This document shows, piece by piece, positions 38,521 through 53,600 of a stretch of DNA of 64,000 nt. The translations under genes were made by a program, and so were the position numbers. The stretch is from contig NC_034414.1 in assembly GCF_002078875.1 (NCBI RefSeq), forward strand, positions 26,012,637-26,076,636, given 5' to 3'. Source of the stretch: Numida meleagris. Its lineage: Eukaryota; Chordata; Aves; Galliformes; Numididae. The number at the start of each line of letters is the position of its first letter. The stretch's first letter is position 1. Under the pieces are notes generated by a model that saw only the letters and a list, made by a program, of their open reading frames with translations, did no database searches and was not told the DNA's origin.

Positions 38521-40757
38521 CACAACAGCATGCCCACTAACTACAGGAGCCTACTCTGGCAACAGCTTAATGAAGCTACTGTTCCTGTCATTCAAGGCCT
38601 TGCCTTATGCTATTTTGTGATCATAAATACATCAGGTTGGAGAGTGGGTGGAGAGTCATTGCAGTGTCATGTAAAAGGCACTGTCTCCCTTTAACGCATT
38701 AAAAATGCACTGGATGTGAAAAAGCATACAGATACTTGCAAGTGCTATAGCTCAGACCAATCCAATTGCTTTCAGGACACAGAATTCCTTACCACCAAAA
38801 CACCAGTGGTGATTGCCTCAGTTGGGGGACTGGTGCTATGAAAAGGAGCAATAAATAGAAGCTAAGTTTGATACCATTGCTGATGCTCCCCTCACCTCCC
38901 AGTTGCCATATTTAGGAAATCTAGGCAGAAACTACTGTCTCAGAAAAAAAGTTTTGATATATCTTCAGGTAATAGTGTTAGAAGAGCAAACCCACGTTTT
39001 TATTTAACTTTGCTGAGCTCTGTTGTTGTTTTACCAGGAGAGCCAGGTTAGAAGTGAAGGAATATTTTAGATATAACCCGTATAAATACTGGAATAGGTA
39101 AACAGACGTTTTCAAGTGCACTGATCTGCTCCTTAGACCACAAGAACTTTGCCTCCTCTCAGCAGTGCTTTAATTGTATCTTCAGGCTAAGGAGGGAGCA
39201 GCATGGGTCTACATGTGATCACATTCCTTAAGACAGGAAGTAAGCTTAGCAACACAACAAAGAATTGCAAAACACTGGGGCAAAGAAATTCACATGTAAG
39301 TACTACATTAACTCACTTAGTTCAAATCAAAGCCCCAAAACTTCTAAACCTGTTCTTGAAAAAATTTTTATCGAAATTTTGCTGTGAGGACAACAAAATA
39401 AGGTGATTGTGATCTAAGCCTGAGTCAGTTCAATTCACTAGCACAACTTCCAGTGATTCTTCACCTTTCCAATTCTGTCACCTCCAATTTCTCAGTGGGA
39501 GTGAGTTTTCAGCATTTTTAAGACTGAAGAATACATGTAGTGCAGTGAGTACACTGACTTGCCTGTGGACAATTCTACCACAACAGAGTTGCAAAAGAGG
39601 TGGCTATTTACACATCAGGGTAGCAGATTAAAAACAAACTGTTAAGGCCTCATATCTTTTTACAACAGGCAAGCACTGCTACTGTAGCAGAACTTACTGA
39701 GAAGCTGTACTTTAAAAGACTCCTTTGTACATGCCTAGGAAATTTGAGTAGATCCAGTTCTGCAAGTAACATTCCATCTTCCCATCTATTTCCTGCTATA
39801 TAAATAGTCACACACCCCCAGTGTCAAATCCTCTCCTATTAGGAGAGAACCTCAAAAGCAAGAAAGTGCAAGTAATCAAACCATGAATTCACATTCACAT
39901 CAGAAGAAAAGCTAACTCAAGAGTAACAAAGGAAACTCCAATCCCACTAGAAATTCAAAGGCATGGCAGCAGGTTGAAAGGCAGCTGAGACAAGAACACT
40001 TGAAAATCCTGCATAAAAAGATATATAAAACATCACCAAATATATATTGGAGATGTTCCAGTCCTACAAAGCAGATAGCTTACTGGCACCAATAAGAAAA
40101 AACTAGTAACTTCAACTGCTGTTTCTTTTATTTCAGCTTAAGGAAACAAGTACTAAGGAGATTCCTTCCAGATATCAATCAAGTTTAACTGCTCAAATGA
40201 AGTCACTGCTCAGAACATATGTAAAAATTAAGACCTTTTTTAAAAAAAGATTTGAGTCACACTTCCTTAAAGAGAAGCTTTATAATGAAGAGATGACTTC
40301 TACTGCTGTGCAACACCAGCCAGAAATGGACTGGTACTTTCCAACTCCATCAGTCATAATAAAGTAATAAAAGAAACTGTGCAATATGTTACTGTGCTGA
40401 CATTCTGCTTACTCTTGACAAGAATAAGGAAATATATATCAAGTGCTAAGAAGAATAATTGCGAAAAGCATGTTATCAAAAGTAAAATTTATTAAAAGAG
40501 GAACACAAAAAAGAAATCAAGAACCACATCTGTTCATAAGCCTTTTTATCATTTCAGAAAGAAAAAAATCTTGTTTTCAATTTTCAAATACAAAACCAGT
40601 ACATACAGCTCTATCTAAAAGCCAAAAAAGTAAACAACACTACTTCACCAGCCTTTTGTATTAAGTATTTTCCAAAGATGTAACACAGTCCTTTTCTCTG
40701 AGCTTTCTGCAAAAGGAGGTCAATTCCACCCTTTAGCATAGCACCACCTGATGTTAT

Positions 40758-40767
40758 TTTATTTATT
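40758..40767 (-). terminator. Candidate PLA2G4F poly(A) signals
   Basis: On the minus strand two overlapping AATAAA hexamers (AATAAATAAA) lie about 680 nt past the PLA2G4F stop codon. They are the first ones I found downstream and are followed by a GU-rich GGTGGTGC stretch. This would give a 3' UTR of about 0.7 kb. Another AATAAA lies near 40488. No transcript data support a choice. Confidence 0.35.
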
Positions 40768-41444
40768 AACATTTTTAAAGCATTCCCACCTTGACCATCA
40801 ATGTTTCTATAACATGAAAACACAAATTAATTCCCTGAACAAAGGTCTACCTGAATTGCAAGCACAAGTGTGAAAGCGTAAAGAAAAAAAAAAAAATCTA
40901 ACTCAGACTCTTCCTAGGAGCCTTCCTTCCTGTGTTTTCAAATACATAGGCATCAGTCAGCAGCAAGTTGAAAGCAAAAGGACACGTTTTGTATTTCAGT
41001 GCATGGTTATAATGAGTGGAATTCAAGGCCAGATGATGTAAATGATTACACTCTATGGAGGTTCAAAAAGCAAGAAAGGTATGGAAGAAATCAGTGTTTC
41101 CTTACACATCTTTGACAGAAAATCCTTCACCCACAAACCAGGGGAATTTTGAAGATTATCTCCAGATGCTTGCACTATTTGCATGGATCTCTCTAGTCAT
41201 CAGCCACCATTAGATGAGAAACTGGGCTAGGTAACTCTACTCTTCACCACACAAACATACCTCTATTGCCTGCTTAACATAGAAAAACCCAAGAGATAAT
41301 GGTGTTGTACAGAGCAACAGAGCATGTTGCTAAGAGCATGATTCCTTGAGTGAAATTTCAGTGTCACATTCTCTACTCCCTTCTCAGAAAGACAGTTTCC
41401 AGTTTGAACACTGCAGCCTGTCTTTATCCTGTTATGGAAGCTGC

Positions 41445-41674
41445 TCATGTGTTGGCTGCGTTGACGACATTCTTCAGCTTTCTCCTTTGCAGAGCCAAGT
41501 TCAGAGTTCTGAAGAGAGTGTCCCTACTGTTTAGGACATTGTAGCGATTTACTTCCACTAACCTGCTGAAATCATATGGCTCAAAGGTGAAATTTAGTGT
41601 ACGATAAGGAGAATCTTTTGTCTCAATGACAAAGTCACCAAAGGATTTCTCATCTTCTGACTCACGTTTAACTC
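41445..41674 (-). other. PLA2G4F: PLA2G4F terminal coding exon
   Basis: Encodes [40 protein letters not shown] and a basic tail [14 protein letters not shown] before TGA at 41445-41447. The FGDFVI and RYNVLN strings are typical of PLA2G4F. Confidence 0.9.
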
Positions 41675-44600
41675 CTGCAGCAAGAAAAAAAACAATATGT
41701 CAGCCATAATAGGCTTGCATTTTTATGTGAGGAGGATATCACAGTTGATTGTTCAGTTGAACCTCAACTCTTTCCCTAAAGAAACACTTTCTTCCTCAAG
41801 GATTTCAGCTCCTTCATGATCCAAAGTGCTTGGAAGCTGAAGGCAAAGCACCTTACCTGGAGCTTTGTATTTCTGGAAGGTGTCATTCACCAATGGGAAA
41901 TGGAGCACAATGGGAGCCTTTGGATTATCATCATCCACAAACACATAACACTCTTTGGGTTTCTTCTCATCTTCCTCACTCACTTTGATTTTTGGAAAAG
42001 GTATTTCTCGCTCCTCACAATATTGCTGAGTCAGCTCTAAAACCTGTTGTCAAAGAACAAGAGTCATTCTGATAGAATACCAGCTAACCTCTATGACTAA
42101 CTACAGTCCTCAAAGGCAGAGATTCTTTCACAAAATAAGTGACAGAAATCCATCTTCCAGATTGCAAAAAGCAATTTCTCTGGTTGGTGATACAGAAGAA
42201 GAATAGAACTAAAAACTGCTACCAAACATCAATGGTTTGCAGCTGAAACTCTTTTTATGTTTTACTACTCTAAGTATACATAACTTCTCTGCACTTAAAA
42301 ATAAACACTTGTATGTACAGGAAAACTTGCTTGCATGAAGAAAGTCACCAACTGCAACAAGGATCTTATGAACTAAGCCAATATTATTACTTTAGGTAAC
42401 ACGATAAACTTCTGAATGGAATCATACAGTTGTCATTTCCAATGTCCTCATGATATTGAGAGTAAAAAGCATGGTACAACAACATTTTAAATTGGTGAGG
42501 ATTTATTTTAATACACTCTTAGTAGTGTTTGCATTCAACATCAGCTGATCTACTGTCATCATGAACATGATTCTGCACTCTTACAGAGGCATTCAAGGCC
42601 AGGCTGGATGTGGCTCTGGGCAGCCTGGTCTAGTAGCTGGCAACCCTGCACACAGGAGGGGGGTTGAAACTAGATGATTATTATGGTCCTTTTCCACCAG
42701 GCCTTTCTATGATTCTACGACTCTATGATCTTCCTGTAATAATGCTGCATCTCTTACCTCAAATGGAGCTTCCCAGGAAAAATTGAATGATAAAATAACA
42801 TCCACATCCCTCTCTGGTTGAAGTACCAGTGGAAAGGGAGAGTTGATAGAAAAGCCGCCATCCACTAAATATAAGTTCTCTTCCATAGGGCTCAGCTGGT
42901 TGGGAAATGCATCCAGATGAGTGCCTGGAAGACACTCCAAGTAGCGCAAGTAACTATAATGCTTTGTTACACACCTCTGACTACAAGCAACATAGATTTT
43001 GTTAGGGCTGCAAGAAAAAAAAGACATTGTAACACGTACTGAGACTGGCTCATATAAATCTGATAATGAGCTTGCCTCATATGACAGAATATATGCAGTA
43101 GATCAAATTTCTGCTTTGACATAAGGGGTAAATTCCCTGACTTCAGTAGAACAAAGTCAATCATTCTTACATTCTGTAACATTGCCTGTTACAAAATATT
43201 AGGACACTATTTTTCATCCCAGACATATACAGGTTCATTTACCTCTCCAAACCACAAATTCCTTGACCTTAACATAATCTTTATGAAGATATAATCCCTG
43301 CATGAAGTTGAAGGTCTCTCCACATGTGACCCGGGACTTGAAGAAATCCTGGAAAATCTGCAACAAGGGGCCACCAGGTACAATCAAGCGAGTCTTCAGT
43401 CGTGTTGGATCTCGGAAATGAAATCTTCTGCAGTCATCTACAGAAGCCACAAAGGGTACAAAATACATAGCAAATGCTCATGCAGCTCCATCATTTCACT
43501 CAGACTTTTTTTCCTACAAAGTTTGACCAGTTGTCCTAAGACTGAATGTCCTTTAATTAAAAAGTATTGTAATTAAATCAGCTGTATTTTCTATAGTTGG
43601 ATATTTACTCACCGTATTTAAAGGGAATTACATAAATCATTCCCCATTTTAATTTCAAATCCCCACAGAAACTCTTGTTAGCAATTAACAACCACTTCTG
43701 TCTCATAAGACAACAATGGTCATCACTGCAGCAGCATTTATAGTTACAGCAGCGAAACAACTAGGGCTGCAAAGAGGAAAAAAATCTCTCCTGCCGCTAT
43801 TCACTATGGAGTTATAAAAACACACCTGAATGTCTCTCAGCTTTCAATAAATTTCCTTTTCACTACTAGGGAGATGTTGTACAAATGGAGAATACAAACA
43901 TACAACCAGCTTATCCAGTATTAGTAAAAAAAATATATGAATAAATTAAGCTAAGAAGTGAACTGAAAATACAGCATGGCTGTATAGCTTCTGTCCTTCT
44001 CTTCTGATGATTAAGACCCCCTGAACTGCAAAACATGCTCAAGATATCTCCCAAAACTACACAGAGTTTATAGTCAAGGTCAGGTTAAAAAAATTAAAAA
44101 TAAAAGAATAGAAAAAACAGAAAGTAAACAAAAAACTACCATAACTCTCTGTGTGTGATAGTATGGATTAATACACAGAACAAAAGGAAATGCTAGTCTT
44201 CAAAACAACACGTAGTACGTTTCTGAGTCACATTATTTTAACAATCACTCCAAAACCAGGAATCTTTAGAAAAATCCAACAATTCTAAAGTGCGTTCTTA
44301 CCTATAACTTTGATAACATCTTTGAACGGATCTAGAAAGCTCAATCCTATACCAACCACTTTCAAGCAGATATCATCTAAGCTTGCAGCAAAGGCACTGC
44401 CCCAAATTCCTGCAGGAGAAATGAATAATGCTTCAATAATTAAAATGCTTTTTCTGGTGCTACTAAAAGGTTTATAACAGCTGCCATCTGCCATGGAGAG
44501 GGTTGCCATTTGACCCTCACTATACTCATAGAAGTTTCTGTATTTACAGAAAAGATGCAAAGAGAATGAAAAGATCTAAAGAAGTTTTTGACAGTTAGGA

Positions 44601-47600
44601 TCAACAGTGGACTGGATAGAGAGATGTAGGGAGCTATAAAAAGACTTAGTGCCTAGTTTCCTATGCAAAGCTACTGTGACAGATCAGCAAGTTAGCCAGA
44701 GCAGACTTCAAGCAAGTTCTTCTCCAAAGAAGTTCTGTACATCAGCCATGTGAAAATGTCTGATTGAAGCAGCAGCTTTAAGAAAGCTTTAAGAGCTCCT
44801 GCAGGGCCTAAAGATCTTTTGAACCAACTTACGAATTCCAGCTTTAAGCAACTACTATTGTATTCCAAAGGCATGGAAAGAGAAGTAAAGCTCCTGTACC
44901 AGAAATATTTTTTTTTCCTTTCTTTTTCTCAGTTTTTTTTTTTCCCAACTCAGACAAACACACAATATAAAAAATTTACAATCTTCACGTTCCTGACTGT
45001 GATTCTAGTAAAATAATATCTTTGTATACAGATAGTCACTGTCTGCCTGTAGACATCTTCAAGGAGGATGCTCCAAACAGGATACAGTCCTTCAATGCAA
45101 AGCCTGCAAGGACATATATGATCACGTAAAGAACGAAGGGAAGTTGGAGAGTCCAACCTAACACCAAGACCTATAGAATCACATTCACTAACAGCAGCAT
45201 TTCTAGCATCTAATCAGATTTTGCCTCATCTCCTTTGTGCATTGAACTTATAAGGGGCATATCATAATCGAATTCATTTGTTACTTAGGCACATCAAGGC
45301 ACTAGTTTTAGGAAGAGACTAATGTCTAGCACCACAACATTTACAGGCAAGTATGGGGTTAGTGCCAAGAAACCTTGAGTACTTTTCCAAAGGCAACCTT
45401 GGAAAATAATAACATCGTGTCAAATGAAGATATTTGGAAGCACAGGATAATTCCCTTAAACTTCGAGGAAAGCAGTAGTACTCCCTGACCATCCCCACCC
45501 TGCCCTCGATTTTCATCTACAGTAATTTCACTTCACTTCACTACACACAAATTTCACTTTAATTGAGGGAAAGGATCTCTGCTTACCACATACATCCTGT
45601 TTAGCAATACACTTGCTCTCAGTTTATCACTGAACATTAAACTAACACTCCAAATACTTTATTCTGTTCAGGTTCTGAGAAGTATTCTACCAAACAATCT
45701 TAAGAGACATTTTTAACAACACAGAATATAAAGTTAACAGAAAGTAAATGATTTTCTGTCAAACAGGTATCACCCACTAAAAAAAAAAAAAAATCAGAGG
45801 TAAGGAATAGAAAAGATATTAATGGAATGAAGTAGCACATTACAGCAGAAAACATTAGCTCCTACAAGTATGACAGTATTTAAAAGCAATGGGACACTAT
45901 AGGCCGGGCTGAATGATAAGTCTCTGACAAACAGCAACAGCAAAAATACAATCCCTAAATCTCTGAATTATTCTAGTCACATTCACTGTAATGCTGCTAA
46001 GAGCTAGGGTTTTTTTGTTATTTTTTGTTGTTGTTGTTTTTAAAAGAATCTGTTCACATGTAGGAATATATGACTGCAATACCATAAAACAGTGCCTAAA
46101 CCTGTGGTGAATAATGTGACATTTTTTCCCCTCTTCAAGTTCTTTAGGAAGAGATCAAAAGGCATATGTTCAAAAGTTGATGAGTCATAAAAGCTGCTTT
46201 ATTCACTACTTTAAGTTCATACCTTGTAGAAAACAAATCCTAGGCTCTGGATGTTTCTGGATGAGCCTTCCCATGAAGAACTCACTGTCAAAGTCTTCTG
46301 TTCGGACAAAAGCCCCGTATTTGCGAAACCCAACTTCATAGGGAGTAAACTCACACCATTCTAAGAAAGATCCAGCAGATCAGTGAGGACTTAACTCAGA
46401 GTAAGCATATGCGTAAACACTCATGCGATTAATGTTCACACAAGGCAGGGGGGCAGAAGGGAGTCTCCCTCCATTTCTTTTACGATCACTGTGGATTTCC
46501 CTGTCACTCTTTTCAGTGAGCCTCCATTCTAGATAAATATCATTAATATCAACTCTCGTCCAGGCTTTCATTGACTCAGTATAACCTCCTTTCTTCCTGG
46601 CTTTCGGAGGAAAAAAAAAATTTGCTCCGTTTTGTATTACTACAGAAATATCCTATTTCAACTCTAAACCTTTTTCATCACATCAAAGGGAAGCTTTTTC
46701 ACTTTTCTCACCTTTTTTCCCCCCACACACACTGCTTGCTATTTACCACCAACTTTTAAAGTACCGATTTCACATTTCAGCTGACTGTATTAGACTTCCT
46801 GAGTTGTCTGCATATTGAAATGACCCTCACGCTTGAGAGCCTTCCATAAATATTTACAAATGAAATTCATTGTCCTTCAAGTTCTGCTTTAAAATTCTTC
46901 TTCATGTATACACATCTCTCTCCAGAACAAAAGAATAACAATGGGGGAAAAAAAGAAATAGTAGTACACAGACGGACACAAGCATTGGTGTCCCTGTCTC
47001 TCTACATCTACAACTGCTTGCTGCCTCATATTTAAAAGTTACAAGTGACTAGGACTGGAGCTACATAGGTAAATTGAATCTATAGACATCAGCAAGACAA
47101 AATAAAGCTACCATGTACATACCTGCAAAGTCACCACTGCTAATATTGGGTCTCACATTGACAGCTGCATAGATAGGATAAGGGTTCTGGGCCCATTTCA
47201 CTGCTTCTTGCTGATCAGACAGCTTTGATGGATCTTCCTGGTTACAAGCAAGGAAGAAGAAACACACCAAGTTCTGTCCTCCTACTTGAATAATTTGAAG
47301 CTGTTTCTTAGCATCTAGCAATACTGCTAATTCAAAGTCCCCTTCCCTCCCCTCTGTCTATGCACATGGGGTTTTGACAGAATATTTAGAATGCTAGGTT
47401 TTATTAACAAGCTAGTTACCCCTCTCATTTCAACTGGTGTAATAAATATTGCATAGTAATACAGTTTTGCAAAACCAACACCAACATTCTTTCAGGCTTA
47501 ACATGTCCAATACAAAAGCTATTAATTTAACAAGTTATTCCAAGCACACACTCTATTTTTCTATAGCACTAATATATAAAGCTACAAAATTCTTTACCAA

Positions 47601-50600
47601 GAAAAGTGCTGGAAAAACTGAGGCAGACAGAAGCAAGAACTACCTTTGTTTATTCTACAGTACTGCCTATTCCAGATCAGCCTACAAAGGTAGAAAGTAT
47701 CTAATTTCTTAACACTCAACATACAGGTCTGCAAAGGTCCCAACTAGAAGACAAACAGTAGTGCACATCCAAACTAACTCTCTTACCTTCTGTTGTAAGA
47801 AATACTCCACAATAAGGCCCCACAAGTCAGTGAAGGAAACTTTCCGTCCGCTACTCTCCATTGCATTCAACTCCTGGAAATAGTATTTCAGTCGTTCTGG
47901 GGAAAATGCCCCTCCTTTGCTGCTGGATACAGTCCTCTGAGCTCTGTTAATTGCATCTTGAAGGTCCTTCTGTGACCAGTCAGGGTCTTGATACAATGTT
48001 GATAAACACCTGAAAATGCTTACAGTAAATGTCATTGGTAAAAATGGCCTTTATGTAAACAATGAATTTTAGCTAGATATTACTCCTGGGAGTAAACCTT
48101 ACTCCTTGGCTTGAGAAGTCTAGCTAAAAGAAAAAATCATCAAGAGACAGAAATAATGGATCTTCACACTTTAAAATATGCTGAAATCCCTGAGACCTGG
48201 CATTTTCACCCTAATTGCTATAATCCACCTTTCATAGGCATAGGCTAACATCTGATGTTAACCTATATGTTAATTCATAAACCTGAGTTATCTCCAGTCC
48301 ATAACAACTCTGAGCAACTAGCAGACAGCAAGACTGCTACTGCATACAGCAATGGAGGCCATAACCTTTATCAGAACATAAACCTCATCACAATGAGAAA
48401 CTAGTTTGTATCCTTTGCTAGCAGATAACTAATGGCTTTGCATCAAAAGGGGCAGATCAGATCGTGAGGTTAGTGCAAGAATATCATGTAATTTGGAGCT
48501 AATGCACAAAGCTCTAGAAGGGAATATTTTATTGTCCTATTGCACAAAGTGCTGGAAGGGGGGATTATATTGTCAGGTTCCACAACTCCTCAGTCAAATC
48601 ATTTCATGAAAACAATGTGTACTTATACAAAGGGTGATTTCACTACATACTCTAAGAACTGAACTACTGAAACCATGTCCAATATCTCAGCACACTGCTC
48701 CGGACTACTAAAGCCAGCACTATTACCCCACTCAGCTGCATATGCCATTTTGGAAGGTAGCAACCTAGTGGTCTGCATAGACATGTTTCCAGACTTGCAC
48801 CATTTTCATTATCTTCCCGGCAAGAACAAGCCAAAAGGGAAATCTTTTGAAATCAGGCTTCTGAGAGAATACATAGCAGCTTTATTCAGGTAATAAGTTC
48901 AAATATTCAATTGTCATGCTTGCAAAAGCTGTAGATTTATAAATACAGCCAATAGCCGTATGGGTCAGAAGTGATAGCGGATTTTAGGATGTCTCTAGGA
49001 TTGATACCAAAACTCTCAAGTGAGATCTGATGAAATATTTAGCTTCATTGTCTAGAGATGGCAAAAATACAGTTCTGGATTAATTTTTTGCATAAACACT
49101 AACATATTCAGCTAAGTTTCTGGAATCAGCACTGCACACAACTTACCAAGTAGATCCAGAAATCCCACTCAGATACACTGCAGCATCAAGAAGGCCCAGC
49201 TGCTGAAGGCCAGCTAGACTGCCATAGAATGATGTCAGTGCTCTCATCCCACCTCCAGACCCCAGTACTGCTACAATTGGAACCTGCAGCCAGCAAACTC
49301 AGGAGTCAGTCACAGACTTTTGAACTGCCAGTAAATCATCAGTTAAACAGAACTAATCCTGTGTAAGAAACAAAGTATCTACTTACATTAATTTCAGGTT
49401 TTATCTCAATCAGCACTTTCCCTATTTTGTAATTGAAATACATTGTTTACTATAAAAACAGCAGTGATTCCAGCAACAGTGACTTACTGAAATTGTTATG
49501 TATACTACCACACATTTACTTGCATGCCACAGAATATACACACGAGAATAGAAAAAAGGCACTGTTTCCCATAAGACCACCTAAAGTTCACAGGACAATG
49601 CATCAGGTTATCTAGAAACAGCACTGTCAGCAAATAATTAGCAATTTGGAAGCTGCTTTGGTGTGCCAAGATTCAATTAAACCATTTTGAAACCAACTTT
49701 ACCATGACAATCCAGAGATCAAAGCCCAAAACACAAGAGCTCGGCTAAAGGAAGTACATACATTCTGAAATTTCAAATTTTTGTTATTCAAAAGCACACA
49801 CATCCTTCAGAATTTTAGAAATATGATTTGAGACTTCAGAACTGAAATGTTGCAGGGATCTCTCATGTAGCTCCATTAGCTACAGGCAAAGAATCCTATA
49901 TACCTTACTAACTACCAGCCAAGCACAAAGGATTTTTAACAGTTTCTCACTGTGCTCAATACCTCATCTCTCTGGGGGGATTGCTTTAAGTTAAGAGCCT
50001 TCTTCAGTGCTTCAGAAACTCTTTTCTTCCTTTTGTCCACAAATTCTCTCTCCTCTTTACAGAGGTCAAAACCCAGTCGTATATCTAGATCCCAAGTGCT
50101 GAAATAGAAATTAAAAAAAACACAAAGTTTTCAAAGGTTTGTAATTTCCGAGGAAAAGTGATTTCTGAAAATACATTCTGTGTGGTGATCTGAATCACTG
50201 GATCAAACTACTAGATGACTATCACTCAAAATGTTGTCTGTAATATGTAAGACTAGCTATTTTTAACAAGATTATTTGGAATTTAAAATGAAACATCTCT
50301 CCGTTGTATTTCTCCCTCAGTGTCCAATTACAAAATTTGTGTCAAGCAATTATTCAGCCTAAGCTTTGGGAATTTTACAGAAAGGAAGAAGAATTCTCAG
50401 TGGTTGAAGGAAGATCATATAAGGAGCAATTAGGATCACTACATTGACATGAAGGAAGAAATAAAGAGAGAGTGATTATAAAACAGAAATTTCTGGACTT
50501 AAGGGGCACCTTTCACCCATTCAAGCTCTTCACACTCAGAGTTATCCCCTCCTATTTGTCAGTACATCACTGTGCATATTCTGGAAATTATTTGCAGCTA

Positions 50601-53600
50601 TCAAAGTTATTTAATATTTAAAACATCAGCAAACCATATTTTATATGTTTAAGTTCCAAGAAAATAGAAAATTTTGCCCCGATTTCAGCAGGATTGAAAC
50701 CAATCTACTAGAAAGTACCTTCAAAAATAACAGTCACAGATGTCAGAAGAAAAGCAATCAAGATTTTTTTCTTTAATCTATCTCAAGAGATGCACTGAGA
50801 CAGTGGCACTTCCAGAGCAGCAGGCACAGTCCTTCACTGAGAATAAAGCTCTTTCCTCATTTTAGAGATCACAGAAATACCCACTCACCTCTCTTCAGCT
50901 TTCAAACTTATATCCAAATTTTCTCCCTGTAAAAACAGAACAAATCCTGCAACTGATAACAACTTTATAGGTGGTACTACCATCTAGAAGTTATTACATC
51001 AGTATTGTTACCAGATACTAGCAGGAACAGCACTCACCTACAAAACTATATCTGTGGAACATTTTTATCTTCACTCTATTTCAGACATTTTCAGTAGTCT
51101 CCAAAGCAAATAAACATGTTTTCACTCTGCTCTCTGAGCATATTCATTTCTTCTACAAGCCTCTTGCTTTTCTCCTCCTCTGATATTTTAGTCATTTCTG
51201 TTGACTTTGTTTTTGCAAGACCCAATCATGAGAATATTTTTAGAACTTCACTGAACTCTTTATTTCATTCTTGAGCTATGAGAAAACAGCACTCCTAAGA
51301 ATCATGTTCAATTAACTTTTGAAATGCCTATAGGAGAAGGGCAACATCTGAAGTATGTTAAAAAATATAAAATACGTTTACATTACCTCTCCCAGAGAAA
51401 CAACTCTATCAACTTTTTTTCCAATAGGAAGGGAATTAACTGGTACAGTCCCCTGTCCCAGAACTGTAGAATGCTTTTCAACATCAGGGTTCGTTCCATC
51501 CTAACAAAAAACAAAACGCTGCTTGAGCTCTCCTGAAAAATTGTTAATGGTATGACTGCTTTTGACATCTGCACATACCTGAACAGTATATCCAAAACTG
51601 ACATCCCTTGACATCTGAAGGTCCCTGGCATTCTTATGATGAAATTGAGGATATTGAATCTATGTTTAAAGGTTTTTTCATGGACTGGAGACAGTGGTAT
51701 CAGGGTGAATTTACTTAACAGTGTGTATGAACTTCGTAGCAGTCAGCACAGCTGCTTACCTGTAGGAAAGATAGGGTTTGTTCCAGTTCCACTTGCAGTT
51801 CTGGAAGCATTTCTTTGTCCACATGAAAGACAAAGGAGGTTCCATTTTCCTCCTCATCGTCCAGACTCCAAGGAATACGCAACTGCTTCTGATAAGCGCC
51901 TGGAACAGACAGCTTGACTTCACAGTTACCTGTGTGTTAAAATAAGAAGTTTAGACTGCAGAATCCATTTACTTAAATGTTGCAAATTAGATACTTTTAT
52001 TAAATGTATTTGAGACTAGGAAAACACAAGCAAAGACTGAAGTCTCTCTCACGGGGCACTCAGTGGAAGTGATCCAATATTACTCAGCTTTTATTTTTAG
52101 TACTAAATTAACTTAAAAAGTCAGTTTTGTGGTCAGTAAGTAAGAATACGCTATATAGACAGTATCAAGTGTCCCCTCTCTCCCAAGGAATAAACGTGCT
52201 GAAAAGATCTTCCTTAAACCCTGCAGGCAATCGTACCTTGCTGTTTCTCCTTTGTTTTTCCCTCTTTGTTGAGGGTGCCTTGTAGAAACAAACAAGGATG
52301 AACCTACGAAAAGAAGAAACCAGCTTTGGTTACAAGGTCTGAGCTCACTTTCTAGTTGGAGCTTAATCCACCTACTATAGTAGGAATCACGTTTACAAGC
52401 GCAATCTATCAAAAAAGTCATTAGGGATTACACTGATCTTCCAAATAAAGAGCAAGTATAGTTTCAACAGGAACAGATATTTGCTCATTTCAGAATCAAA
52501 AGCGTTCTTCCTATTCCAGTTTTGTTTTTGTTTTTTATTATTATTACTAGTTGTTTTCTGGTTTTGGTTTTTTTTGCAACCTACACTTCATATTTACAAG
52601 TTCGCCTTTTCTTTCTCCTTTTTTTTTTATGCACCTACTCAGAATCTGTTCAGATCCTGGAAATTGCTTCATAAATTCAGCCATGACTTTCTGTACTAGA
52701 TGATCCACATTTTCAAGAAACTGTCTCTTGCACCAATCAGTTATCAGCCTCCCTTCTAGAACAGCCAATGAGATATTTAGTTGGTTGTAACTGTTCGCAA
52801 AGATAGGAAATTCCTTCACAGCCTGAACATAGGACTGATTTGCTGAGGTAAGTATGAATGCAAGGGGCTCCCTACTGTGAAGAGTCCTCTAGAATTGCAC
52901 TACTACAAACCAGCAATTTTTCTCCTGAAAAAAAAAATGCTGAAAGTTAAAACCTCTTTATTTTAACAATGATGGAAGTTTCCATTCTTTTTTTCCTTAT
53001 TAAAAAAAAAACAAAAACATCATTTGCGTCTCTTTCCTTTGGGGAAAAGAGAGGTATTTTTAATGTATAATACATCAGGTTTTTTTAGCCTGTTTTCCCA
53101 AGAGAACAGAAAAATATCACAAGAGTTATCACCTACTTAAAAATGGCGTGGAAAAAAATCCTAGAAACGTTAAGGAGGAAGACTATATCCAACCAGCATC
53201 AAGGCTAGAAAACTCAGGACCATCCACAAGATTCACCAGCCTTCCAAAAACACTTTTATGTCTTTTAAACAGTCTCACTGGGAAAAACAACAACAACAAC
53301 CACCACCACCCTATGAGTTCATTTAAAGTTTCAAAAACTGAAACATGAAACTCAAATCAGAGGGAAGTGCTGGAGAGAATATGAGCTATTTGAATGCAGG
53401 ATTTTAATTCTAAAAAGTTCTCGTTCTCTTACTACTAAATACCTACCATCAGGTGTAAATCTCAGTACATGTATAACTGACTTCTATGTACTCACCACAA
53501 GCACTCCATTGGTCAATACCTCCATAGGAGCATCTGAGCTGTAAAAGGAAGAGATTTCATGCAAATGAGGTTTTGGTTTTAGTTTGCATTATCCTACGTT

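Larger units (their letters stand above)
29124..41444. other. Region between PLA2G4E and PLA2G4F coding parts
   Basis: About 12 kb with no recognised coding exon. By position it should contain the PLA2G4E promoter, its unidentified first exon and first intron, and the PLA2G4F 3' UTR at its upper end. It contains a CR1 fragment (31161-31285), an old solo LTR (34716-35235) and a mariner relic (38010-38520). No trace of a PLA2G4D gene was seen. Confidence 0.55.

Noticed and set aside
42925..43027. Upstream in-frame extension of PLA2G4F exon 18 with a CAG acceptor near 43008
   Set aside because: The preceding exon ends in phase 1, and this acceptor would shift the frame into a stop. The segment has no family similarity.
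51504..51631. Minus-strand open frame across 51387-51631
   Set aside because: The real exon 51387-51500 uses a different frame ([12 protein letters not shown]), confirmed by both splice sites and phase.
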